Of a stretch of DNA of 34,231 nt, positions 17,014 through 24,699 are shown one piece after another (within the stretch, counting starts at the first letter, position 1; each line of letters starts with the position of its first letter). The notes beneath the pieces were generated by a model. It was given only the letters and a program-made list of their open reading frames with translations, did no database searches and was not told the origin of the DNA. Both the position numbers and the translations under genes were made by a program. This DNA is from CAZFBA01 sp964517135 (GTDB taxonomy: Bacteria > Cyanobacteriota > Vampirovibrionia > JBFMGH01). Where the stretch lies: positions 1 to 34,231 of the forward strand of contig CAZFBA010000041.1 of NCBI GenBank assembly GCA_964517135.1, given 5' to 3'.

Positions 17014-17038
17014 ATTCTGAAGGTATAAAACGGTTTTC

Positions 17039-17758
17039 TTATTCTTCTGGTTGTTCAGAAGGTTCAATGTTTTCTGGTGCAGGTTTTTCTGAATGTTTTT
17101 TATCTTTTTTTAGTTTTTTGCCCTGTTCATCAATTTTTTTAGTTGCAACCTGAATGCCTTTTTTTGCTATATCAGTTTGAGGATTAATTTTAAGAGCCTT
17201 TTCAAAATATTTGAGGGCTTTTTCATACTCTTTTTGATCCAGGTAAATGTTGCCAAGAAAAACATTTGCCCTGACATCATACGGGTTGGTTTCAAGTGTT
17301 TTGCTGTAGTATTTGAGTGCTTTATTGACTTTTCCCTGTTTTTCATATAGGTTTCCGAGCAAATAGTTAGCGTCAGCAAAGCCAGGGTTAAGTTCCAGTG
17401 CTTTCTTTAAAGATTTAATAGCATTATCATGTTCATTTTTCTTGATGTAAGCAACTCCCATGCCATAATAAGCACCGGGAAAAAGAGGATCTATATTTAT
17501 ACATGACTGATAATGCCTGATAGCAGTGTTTAATATGGCTTCGTGATCTTTCTTTTGAGCTTTGTAAAGCTTTTTTAAATAAGTATTTCCAATATGATAA
17601 TGTGATACCGGGCTATCAGGTTCAATGCTGGCAATAACGCTTTCTTTATATGAATCAAAAAGCTTATCATAAGATTGAAGTTCAATATTTCCCTGATAAT
17701 CAGGTGTGCAGCCTGAAACAAAAATAAACAAGAGTGCTGCTGCGAATAATTTTTTCAT
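17039..17758 (-). CDS. TPR-repeat lipoprotein
   Basis: The product is about 239 residues. The preferred start is the ATG of MKKLFAAALLFIFVSGC, because GGAG lies nine bases upstream; a frame-consistent ATG at 17773 has no ribosome site. The signal ends in a lipobox V-S-G-C, so the Cys would be lipidated. About five TPR units follow (for example AYYGMGVAYIKKNEHDNAIK and ANYLLGNLYEKQGKVNKALK), and the tail is Lys/Glu/Pro-rich. It is likely an outer- or cytoplasmic-membrane lipoprotein scaffold. It is the last gene after map, probably on the same transcript. Confidence 0.85.
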   Translation of the reverse strand: MKKLFAAALLFIFVSGCTPDYQGNIELQSYDKLFDSYKESVIASIEPDSPVSHYHIGNTYLKKLYKAQKKDHEAILNTAIRHYQSCINIDPLFPGAYYGMGVAYIKKNEHDNAIKSLKKALELNPGFADANYLLGNLYEKQGKVNKALKYYSKTLETNPYDVRANVFLGNIYLDQKEYEKALKYFEKALKINPQTDIAKKGIQVATKKIDEQGKKLKKDKKHSEKPAPENIEPSEQPEE

Positions 17759-17782
17759 ATAAAAATACTCCATTAGTGTTTG

Positions 17783-18535
17783 TCAGGAAAGTTTTGTAAG
17801 TATTTCAGGCCCCTGTTTAGTAATAGCTACAGTGTGTTCAAAATGAGCAGATGCTTTTCCGTCGTTGGTTACAACGGTCCAGCCATCAGACAGCGTATGA
17901 ACATCATCACATCCAAGGTTAAACATAGGTTCAAGACAGATAGTCATACCTGATTTTAATTTTGGCCCAGGCTGCCCTGTTCTGAAGTTGTGTATAAAAG
18001 GTTCTTCATGCATGTTGCGTCCTACACCGTGCCCCCCATAGTTTCTGACAAGGCCCAGGTTATATTTTTTGCTTATGTCTTCAATCGTTCCAGAGACTTC
18101 TTGCAGATAGTTAGTAGTCATGCAAGCTTTAATTGACTCATAAAGAGCCTCTTCAGTAGCTTTTAGAAGCATTTGCCTGTCTTCAGGTATCTCACCAACA
18201 GGCACTGTGATAGCAGAATCACCGACAAGGCCTTTATATGTAGCTCCACAATCAATGCTTATGACATCACCTTCCTGAAGAACCCTTTCTTTAGAGGGTA
18301 TGCCGTGAACAACTTCTTCATTGACTGAAGCACATATAGTACCCGGAAAGCCGTGATATCCTTTAAAAGTAGGTATAGCCTGATGGTTTTTTATTATGGA
18401 TTCAGCTTTTTCATCTAGTTCCCAGGTTGTAACACCGGGTTTAACCATTTCTTTCAATTCATATAATACCTCAGCTACGATACTTCCTGCTATTCGCATC
18501 AAGCTGAGTTCATATTTTGACTTTTTAGTTATCAT
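17783..18535 (-). CDS. map: Methionine aminopeptidase, type I
   Basis: This 250-residue dinuclear-metal peptidase removes the initiator Met. The five ligands are visible: two Asp in DCGATYKGLVGDSA, His in GGHGVGRNMHEEP, Glu in CLEPM and Glu in FEHTVAIT. The substrate His in GYHGFP is also present. It lacks the N-terminal zinc-finger extension of some Gram-positive forms. The first 11 bases overlap the end of adk, as in many spc operons. Infa, rpmJ and rpsM, which often follow, are absent here. Confidence 0.97.
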   Translation of the reverse strand: MITKKSKYELSLMRIAGSIVAEVLYELKEMVKPGVTTWELDEKAESIIKNHQAIPTFKGYHGFPGTICASVNEEVVHGIPSKERVLQEGDVISIDCGATYKGLVGDSAITVPVGEIPEDRQMLLKATEEALYESIKACMTTNYLQEVSGTIEDISKKYNLGLVRNYGGHGVGRNMHEEPFIHNFRTGQPGPKLKSGMTICLEPMFNLGCDDVHTLSDGWTVVTNDGKASAHFEHTVAITKQGPEILTKLS

Positions 18536-19187
18536 TTACTGCTTTTAATACCTCTTCAAATATTTCTTCAACTGATTTATTGCCGTTGATATTCTGAAGT
18601 AAGCTTTTCCTGATGTAATATTCAATAAGAGGTTCTGTTTCATCTTTGTATGTTTTGAATCTGCGTTTAGTGTTTTCCAGGTTATCGTCTGAACGCTGGG
18701 TTAATTCTCCACCACATTTGTCACAAGCTTTTTCATTAGCCGGTGGGGCAAATTTCAAGTTGTATTTAGCACCACATTGAGCGCAGGTACGGCGATAAAC
18801 AAGCCTGTCTGTCAGAATAGACTCATCAACTTCTATATTGAGAACACAGGATAACTCTTTATTAATTTCTTCTAAAATGCTGTCGAGCCCTTCAGCCTGA
18901 ACAGTATTTCTAGGAAAACCATCGAGAATAAAACCATTTTCAGTATCGGGTTTAAGTAATCTTTCTTTAATAATGCCAATAACAATCTCAGGTGGTACTA
19001 ATTGTCCTTGTTCCATATAACCGCTGGCAATTTTACCATATTCTGTACCTTCACTGACAGCAGCACGCAGCATGCTTCCTGTATCTACGTGTGGTATATC
19101 AAGCTTTTCTGCCAGTATGTCAGCCTGAGTACCTTTTCCACTGCCGGGAGCGCCCAGAAATACAACCTGTACTTGTTTATCTGTCAT
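18525..19187 (-). CDS. adk: Adenylate kinase
   Basis: This 220-residue enzyme interconverts ATP and AMP with two ADP. The P-loop is GAPGSGKGTQAD near residue 12, the AMP-binding part includes DTGSMLRAA and GFPRNTVQAE, and the LID carries a four-Cys zinc site, CAQC-x16-CDKC. This is the long, zinc-containing form. It overlaps secY by four bases and map by 11, so the three are tightly coupled. Confidence 0.97.
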   Translation of the reverse strand: MTDKQVQVVFLGAPGSGKGTQADILAEKLDIPHVDTGSMLRAAVSEGTEYGKIASGYMEQGQLVPPEIVIGIIKERLLKPDTENGFILDGFPRNTVQAEGLDSILEEINKELSCVLNIEVDESILTDRLVYRRTCAQCGAKYNLKFAPPANEKACDKCGGELTQRSDDNLENTKRRFKTYKDETEPLIEYYIRKSLLQNINGNKSVEEIFEEVLKAVNDN

Positions 19188-20527
19188 TGTTTTAAAAACC
19201 CTTCATATTGTCTTGCTAACATATGAGTTCTGATTTGATTGACAGTATCTAAGGCTACACCGACTATAATGATCAAAGCTGTTGCCCCGATACCCTGTAA
19301 CGTAGTTATATTAGTCATAGTAGTCGCCATAGACGGTATTAAAGCAACTACACCAAGGCCGATGGCTCCTATAAATGTAACTCTTCCTAATATTGTATCA
19401 AGATAATCGGCTGTTGGTTTGCCGGGTTTGATTCCCGGTATTGCACTGCCATATTTTTTCAGGTTATTAGCGATATCTTTCGGTTGCATATTAGGCATAA
19501 TGGAAGCATAGAAGAAAGTAAGGAATACAATAAGAGCAAAATAGATGAAATTATAAGAGAAAGAACCAGGTGTAAAGAGTGTATTCAGGAAAGCAATAAC
19601 TTCCTGCACAGCTCCTGGAGCCTGCATACTTATGTTGTTTAACACTCCTATAACAGTTGCAGGGAAAAGCAAAATGGCAACTGCGAAAATAATAGGCATA
19701 ACTCCACCAGGGTTAATCTTAAAAGGTATATGAGTGTTGCCGCCACCATAAACTTTATTTCCTACCTGCCGTTTAGCATTAACAATAATGATTTTTCTCA
19801 CTGCTTCGTGCATAATGACAACCATAACAATGGTAACAACAAATATAGCAAGCAAAATTAATAGTGCTGCCTGTCTTGTCGGGTCATTAGCGACAGCATC
19901 CCATGTTCTTTGAGAATAGACCGGTATACTGGCAAGAATACCGAAGAAGATTAATAGAGAACCCCCGTTACCTATACCCTTTTCAGTAATTATCTCACCA
20001 AGATACATAACAAATACTGCACCCGTAACCATTGAAACCATAGCGCCAATATTAAACAGTACAAGGTTAACATCACCCTGGTATGCATGTGCCCTGTTAA
20101 CATAGCTTAACAATACTATAGACTGGAAAATAGCCAGCACTACAGTAAAATAACGTGTGTATTGCTGTATCTGTCTTCTGCCAGCTTCGCCTTCTTCTTT
20201 CTGAAGCTCTTCAAGTTTAGGTATAACAGCTGTTAAAAGCTGCATAATAATACTTGCTGTAATGTAGGGGCCGATACCCAGTGCAAAAATGGAAATTTGT
20301 CCGAGAGCGCCGCCAGAAAACAAATCAAGAAAGCCGACAATGTTATTGCCGGATGCAAGATTTAAAAACCTTTCTGCGTCAATACCATAAACAGGTATTT
20401 GAGCTCCAAGCCTGAATATGACTAGCATACCCAGTGTAAAAAGCAATTTTTGTTTTAACCCGGAGGCCTTAAAGATATCAGCAAGGTTGCCAAGTTGTTC
20501 AGGGCCTGGCATTTTCATACTTGCCAT
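19184..20527 (-). CDS. secY: Preprotein translocase subunit SecY
   Basis: The 447-residue, ten-helix pore of the Sec translocon. Family landmarks include LGIGPYITASIIMQLL (helix 2), EGEAGRRQIQQYTRY in the first cytosolic loop, ITEKGIGNGGSLLIFFGI, RQVGNKVYGGGNTHIPFKIN and the pre-helix-8 segment MPNMQPKDIANNLKKYGSAIPGIKPG. It is followed by adk with a four-base overlap and preceded by rplO with one base between. The conserved order confirms the assignment. Confidence 0.97.
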   Translation of the reverse strand: MASMKMPGPEQLGNLADIFKASGLKQKLLFTLGMLVIFRLGAQIPVYGIDAERFLNLASGNNIVGFLDLFSGGALGQISIFALGIGPYITASIIMQLLTAVIPKLEELQKEEGEAGRRQIQQYTRYFTVVLAIFQSIVLLSYVNRAHAYQGDVNLVLFNIGAMVSMVTGAVFVMYLGEIITEKGIGNGGSLLIFFGILASIPVYSQRTWDAVANDPTRQAALLILLAIFVVTIVMVVIMHEAVRKIIIVNAKRQVGNKVYGGGNTHIPFKINPGGVMPIIFAVAILLFPATVIGVLNNISMQAPGAVQEVIAFLNTLFTPGSFSYNFIYFALIVFLTFFYASIMPNMQPKDIANNLKKYGSAIPGIKPGKPTADYLDTILGRVTFIGAIGLGVVALIPSMATTMTNITTLQGIGATALIIIVGVALDTVNQIRTHMLARQYEGFLKQ

Positions 20528-20528
20528 A

Positions 20529-20978
20529 TTATATTACCTCGGTGGTTCCACCTGCTGCATTGATTTTTTCTTTTGCACCGGGCGTAAAATATAATGCTTT
20601 AACAGTCAGGGCTTTTTCAAGTTGACCTTTGCCCAGCACACGAAGATAGTCAGTGTTTTTAGGTGCTATACCTTTTTCAATAAGAAGGTCAAGAGAAATC
20701 TCTGTTTCTTCAAGTTTATTCAGGTCTGAAACATTGATAGAGAAAGTTTTAATTGGGTTTCTGGAAGTAAAACCTTTTAATTTAGGTAATCTTCTGAATG
20801 CCGGTGTTTGACCACCTTCAAAACCTCTTTTGTGTTTATTGCCTGAGCGTTGCCCTTCACCTCTATGACCACGGCAGCTTGTTTTGCCATGCCCGGATGG
20901 TATACCTCTACCTTTGCGCTTGGGTTTATGTGTTGAGCCTTCAGCTGGTTTTAAGTTTGTTAAAGTAATTTCACTCAT
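20529..20978 (-). CDS. rplO: Ribosomal protein uL15
   Basis: The 149-residue large-subunit protein. It has the basic glycine-rich N-terminus (KRKGRGIPSGHGKTSCRGHR, then GEGQRSGNKHKRGFEGGQTP), the core FRRLPKLKGFTSRNP, and the C-terminal RVLGKGQLEKALTVKALYFT. Family length is about 145-150. It sits in normal order between rpmD and secY. Confidence 0.97.
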   Translation of the reverse strand: MSEITLTNLKPAEGSTHKPKRKGRGIPSGHGKTSCRGHRGEGQRSGNKHKRGFEGGQTPAFRRLPKLKGFTSRNPIKTFSINVSDLNKLEETEISLDLLIEKGIAPKNTDYLRVLGKGQLEKALTVKALYFTPGAKEKINAAGGTTEVI

Positions 20979-20994
20979 CTTATATCACCAATAC

Positions 20995-21180
20995 TTACTC
21001 TACAGTAACTAAATGTTTTACCTTTTCAATCATTCCCCTTATTTGCGGGGTATCATAATGTTCAACAGTCTGGTTAAGCTTTTTAATACCAAGAGATCGA
21101 ACAATTTTTTTGTGTTTTTCCGGTCTGCCAATGATGCTTCTGACCAGTTTAACTCTAATTTTATTTGTTTCTTCAGCCAT
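20995..21180 (-). CDS. rpmD: Ribosomal protein uL30
   Basis: The 61-residue protein has the uL30 pattern IRVKLVRSIIGRPEKHKKIV then SLGIKKLNQTVEHYDTPQIR and GMIEKVKHLV. It lies between rpsE and rplO, its usual position. This gene is, to my knowledge, missing from photosynthetic cyanobacteria, so its presence matters for placing the organism. Confidence 0.95.
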   Translation of the reverse strand: MAEETNKIRVKLVRSIIGRPEKHKKIVRSLGIKKLNQTVEHYDTPQIRGMIEKVKHLVTVE

Positions 21181-21196
21181 GATTTTTTGACCTCAA

Positions 21197-21754
21197 TTAA
21201 TTTAACATTTCTTTAACTGATAAACCTCTCATTTCGGCAACCTCAGAAAACCTGCGAAGGTTTTTCAGTGCGTCAATGGTAGCTCTGGCTACGTTAAGGG
21301 GTGAATCAGAGCCCAGAGATTTACATAAAATATTTTCAATGCCTGCAAGTTCAAGTACTGCCCTTGCTGCTCCGCCGGCAATAATACCGGTACCAGGGCC
21401 AGCAGGTTTTAAGATAACTTTGCCGCTATTGGCCCTGCCTATAATCTGATGCGGAATGGTTGTTTTGAAGATAGGCACATCAATAAGGTTTTTTCTTGCA
21501 GTAGCAACACCTTTTTGAATGGCGCCAATAACCTCATTGGATTTACCAATGCCTATACCTACCTGGCCTTTGGTGTTACCAACTACAACTACTGACCTGA
21601 AACTTAACTTTTTACCACCTTTAACAACTTTTGTTACCCTTCTTATCTGGATAACTTTCTCTTTCCACTCTGATTGTAGAGCTAGAGACTTGTCAGATTC
21701 AGGCTTTGCAGATTCTGATTTTGAGCGTCTTATTTTTCTTTGTTGCTGTTCCAC
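21197..21754 (-). CDS. rpsE: Ribosomal protein uS5
   Basis: The 185-residue small-subunit protein begins with an extra charged extension of about 30 residues, then the dsRBD-like core KVIQIRRVTKVVKGGKKLSF and the S5 signature with VGIGIGKSNEVIGAIQKGV, and the C-terminal fold GTGIIAGGAARAVLELAGI and NVARATIDALKNL. The start is GTG with GAGGAAAA upstream. It is the first gene of the ribosomal block here: rplR, normally just upstream, is replaced by an intergenic gap and a transporter gene. Confidence 0.96.
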   Translation of the reverse strand: MEQQQRKIRRSKSESAKPESDKSLALQSEWKEKVIQIRRVTKVVKGGKKLSFRSVVVVGNTKGQVGIGIGKSNEVIGAIQKGVATARKNLIDVPIFKTTIPHQIIGRANSGKVILKPAGPGTGIIAGGAARAVLELAGIENILCKSLGSDSPLNVARATIDALKNLRRFSEVAEMRGLSVKEMLN

Positions 21755-21945
21755 TTATTTATTTTCCTCTCTATACTTAAATGAGTTATTTTAGTTACCC
21801 GAGTTAAGACATTATCAAACACAAAAAATATGAAAAAATCAACAGTTAAGGTTTATTTGCTTAACAATTTACGTTAAATAAGTTTAAAAAACGCTATATC
21901 TACGGAGTATAAAACAGGCACTAGCAACCATTGCTTATAGAATAC

Positions 21946-21977
21946 AAAAAGAGCCCTGATTTCAGTCAGGACTCTTT
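21946..21977 (-). terminator. Intrinsic terminator of the transporter gene
   Basis: On the minus strand the hairpin AGAGTCCTGA/TCAGGGCTCT is followed by a TTTTTG run, 19 bases after the transporter stop codon at 21996. It isolates the rpsE operon from the upstream gene. Confidence 0.8.
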
Positions 21978-21995
21978 ATTATGTCAGATTTATTC

Positions 21996-24077
21996 TTAAT
22001 GGCCGCCACCGCCGCCCACACTACATGAGCCAAGGCCGGGATTTTTTTCTTTAACAAATTGCAGTGCAATAATAGCACAGAATACAGATACAGAAGCCAC
22101 AACAAAAGCAATAGACCAGTTGTGAGACATACCAAGTTCAGTGGCCATAGGTGTGTGTCTTATGAGATACCCTACACCGAGGGCAGAAATAAGCTGCGGC
22201 CCTGCAATAAACATATTAAATATGCCCATCAAAGAGCCTTCTTCACCTTCTGGAATATAGTCACACATAAAGGCAAATGGTATAGACAATATAGTAGCCC
22301 AGGCAACACCAGCACATGCCATCATAATAATAGCGTGAAGGGGTGTAGTCAGGAACGGTGCAAAGAAAAAGGCTACGGCAAGGAAACCCAGGGTTACAGA
22401 ATAGATAGGCTTTTTACCCAGCTTTGTACAGAGATAACCGATAGGTATTGAAAGCAGCAGTGGTATAAAGTTAAATGCTACCAGAGCTTTTTGAGCTGTG
22501 TTAGTAGCTTCAAGATCGAGTTTTTTCAGTTGAGTAACGGTGTATATTCGGTAGAATTTTTCAACAGTACCCGGAAATGTCAGCACATCACTGAATTTAT
22601 CATCATCAAACATCAGTTTGTCATCTCTGCCATATGCAACATATTTTTGAACTTTGTTATTAACCTTGACCATTTCAGTATCCAGAACAGCAAGTTCTTT
22701 TTCAACTTCGATGTTATGTATAGCAAAGTTCATTTTGCTTCTTAGCTCAGGGTTTAAGAAAAATGGATATTGAATAAGAAGCATCTTTAGTTCAACCAGG
22801 TTTTTCTGATATACATAATCTTTAAAAGCGCTGTTAAGATTGTCATTTAGCTTGAGAAGCCTGCCAGAAATGACTTTATCAGGCATAAAGTTTTTGGCCA
22901 GTTCTTGAAGTCTGGGGTTAACATCAGATTCAAGAATAGTTTTGCTGCCGGCAAAATTTGATAAAAGCATATCCAGCTGGTTGTTGATTTCTCTATATTT
23001 ATTGGTTTCTACTTTAATATTTACTTCAAGCTGAATGGCTTCAGGTTTTGAGAGTTTATTAAGGTCATCTTTTACTACCTGCTCAAAATTAACCTGAGAT
23101 AGCCCTGTCTGTGTAATTATATTTGAAGCCATCTTATTAGAGGTCAGAAGCAGCTTCGTTTCAGGGTCAAATTTATCTCTGATTTCATTGAACTGATCGT
23201 GAATAGTTTCCTGTGCTTTGAACTCTTTAGTAGATAAATCTGGAACGTGATAAATATTATGAACTATAAAAGGAGTCAGATAGATGAACATACACATAAC
23301 GCCCATCCAGGTAAGAAACTGAACCCCGCATATTTTATGTATTTCACGATTACAGGTAAAGAATAATTTAAATGATTCTAATATAGATCTTTTTTCTTCT
23401 TTCTGTTCAGTTTGTTGAGACTGTTCAGCCTGTTCAGTATTTCCATCCTGTTTTTTAGAAGATCTAGCATATTCTTTTATCGTTAAAGATGTATACACAA
23501 TAAACAGTATCAGAGCCAGTGCAGCCATAAAATATTGTTGTGTAACTGTCATAGATATATCGAATAATCTTAGTAAAGGAGCTACGCCCAGTGCTATAAC
23601 AGAACCTGCTCCGAAAGCAAAGTTAAGATATGAATTAGCTACAGCGTGCTGTTCAGGCGGTGCAACATCAGGCACTAAAGCTCTATAAGGGCCCTGTGAG
23701 ATATTGACACAAGCGTCAATGATCCATATCATAATTGCAGCGAGAAGTAATGTAGGTGCCAGCGGGAAGAGTATCAGAGCAATACCGCCCAGTATAGCAC
23801 CTAACAGCAGAAATGGCCTCCTGCGTCCTATTCGAGTCCAGGTTCTATCGGATATAGCTCCGACGATTGGCTGTACAAGCAGGCCTGTAATAGGGCCGGC
23901 GCACCATATAACGCCAAATAAAAACGGATCTGCGCCAAGAGGTTCTAAAACCCTTGAAGAAAGAGCAATTTGCATACTCCAGGCAAACTGAATACCAATG
24001 ATCCCGATACATAAGTTGATTAACTGAACGGTCGAGAGTTTTGGCAGTTTAAATGAACCATTTTGTTCGTTAGCCAT
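21996..24077 (-). CDS. MFS sugar-type transporter (SUT/SLC45-like) with a large insertion
   Basis: The product is about 693 residues, starting at MANEQNGSF where AGGAG lies upstream; a frame-consistent ATG at 24131 lacks such a site. The first six helices resemble plant sucrose carriers and SLC45: GIQFAWSMQIALSSRVLEPL, WCAGPITGLLVQPIVGAISD and RIGRRRPFLLLGA. After helix 7 (about 255-278) comes an insertion of roughly 245 residues, charged and mostly helical, then helices 8-12 (LGKKPIYSV loop, YIPEGEEGSLMGIFNMF). The tail is glycine-rich (GGGGGH). A proton-coupled disaccharide porter is likely, but the substrate is unknown. By the usual 12-helix topology the insertion faces the periplasm. Confidence 0.85.
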   Translation of the reverse strand: MANEQNGSFKLPKLSTVQLINLCIGIIGIQFAWSMQIALSSRVLEPLGADPFLFGVIWCAGPITGLLVQPIVGAISDRTWTRIGRRRPFLLLGAILGGIALILFPLAPTLLLAAIMIWIIDACVNISQGPYRALVPDVAPPEQHAVANSYLNFAFGAGSVIALGVAPLLRLFDISMTVTQQYFMAALALILFIVYTSLTIKEYARSSKKQDGNTEQAEQSQQTEQKEEKRSILESFKLFFTCNREIHKICGVQFLTWMGVMCMFIYLTPFIVHNIYHVPDLSTKEFKAQETIHDQFNEIRDKFDPETKLLLTSNKMASNIITQTGLSQVNFEQVVKDDLNKLSKPEAIQLEVNIKVETNKYREINNQLDMLLSNFAGSKTILESDVNPRLQELAKNFMPDKVISGRLLKLNDNLNSAFKDYVYQKNLVELKMLLIQYPFFLNPELRSKMNFAIHNIEVEKELAVLDTEMVKVNNKVQKYVAYGRDDKLMFDDDKFSDVLTFPGTVEKFYRIYTVTQLKKLDLEATNTAQKALVAFNFIPLLLSIPIGYLCTKLGKKPIYSVTLGFLAVAFFFAPFLTTPLHAIIMMACAGVAWATILSIPFAFMCDYIPEGEEGSLMGIFNMFIAGPQLISALGVGYLIRHTPMATELGMSHNWSIAFVVASVSVFCAIIALQFVKEKNPGLGSCSVGGGGGH

Positions 24078-24258
24078 TGTTTTTTCTCCTAGTAATAAAA
24101 TTATTTTTGAATTAAGCCAATTTTTACACAAAATAGAATTTTTTTTATAGTAGTTTTACTAAATCTTAACCCCGGCCAATTAATATTATAGAAAAAAGCT
24201 TTTAAATGGATATAAATAGATGTTTACAGAGTCGAAAGTTTGCCTGCAAAAGAAATAT

Positions 24259-24501
24259 AAGATCAATGCATAACTTAAAAAGTTTTCGATTTTCAAGACC
24301 AAATCCCACCCACCCTAAAGGAAGACATGGGGTCTCTTCTTTTTGAAAAAAGAAGCAAAAACTTTTCACTACTGGCTTACTAACTTCGTATACGTGCTTT
24401 GAAAGCCCAGGCCAATCGGCTCGTTCAACCCATATCTTCACTTTTAAAATTTTTGAAAATCGAAAACAAAAAATCTATTGTTATAGTTATGCATTAGTCT
24501 T
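24259..24501. repeat. Family-1 inverted-repeat element, long form (copy C)
   Basis: About 243 bp with ends AAGATCAATGCATAAC and the complement of GTTATGCATTAGTCTT plus the inner CGATTTTCAA arms. Compared with copies A and B the core is replaced by about 85 bases that include the hairpin CTTCTTTTT/AAAAAGAAG and TTCGTATACGTGC. It lies in the 622-base gap between the transporter and the sensor kinase; the remaining 198 bases (24502-24699) show nothing recognisable. Confidence 0.85.
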
Positions 24502-24699
24502 AAATATGCAGGTTTTAGTGAATATAATTTTGCAACTGACTCTATACTGCTTTTTGAAGGTAATGATATATTCAAGCAAATTTGTGGCAGCTAGATTTAA
24601 AGTATATATAGCTTACTTTCGTGTATTGGGATAAATCGCATTTAAAAAATATTTTTCAGTCGCCCAGAGTCTAACAAAGGGTCGTATAAATCAATGTTT

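Noticed and set aside
16379..17038. tRNA, tmRNA, RNase P or SRP RNA gene in the dyad-rich gap
   Set aside because: None of the diagnostic conserved sequences of these RNAs was found.
21519..21794. 91-residue plus-strand frame opposite rpsE
   Set aside because: It is a shadow of a conserved ribosomal protein gene.
22059..22745. Plus-strand frames opposite the transporter gene
   Set aside because: They are antisense shadows without ribosome sites; the membrane-protein coding strand is clear.
24202..24441. 79-residue minus-strand frame with ETPCLPLGWVGFGL, repeated at 33578-33856
   Set aside because: It lies almost entirely within the family-1 repeat elements and its ends follow the flanks. 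Conservation reflects the repeat, not a protein. There is no ribosome-binding site.
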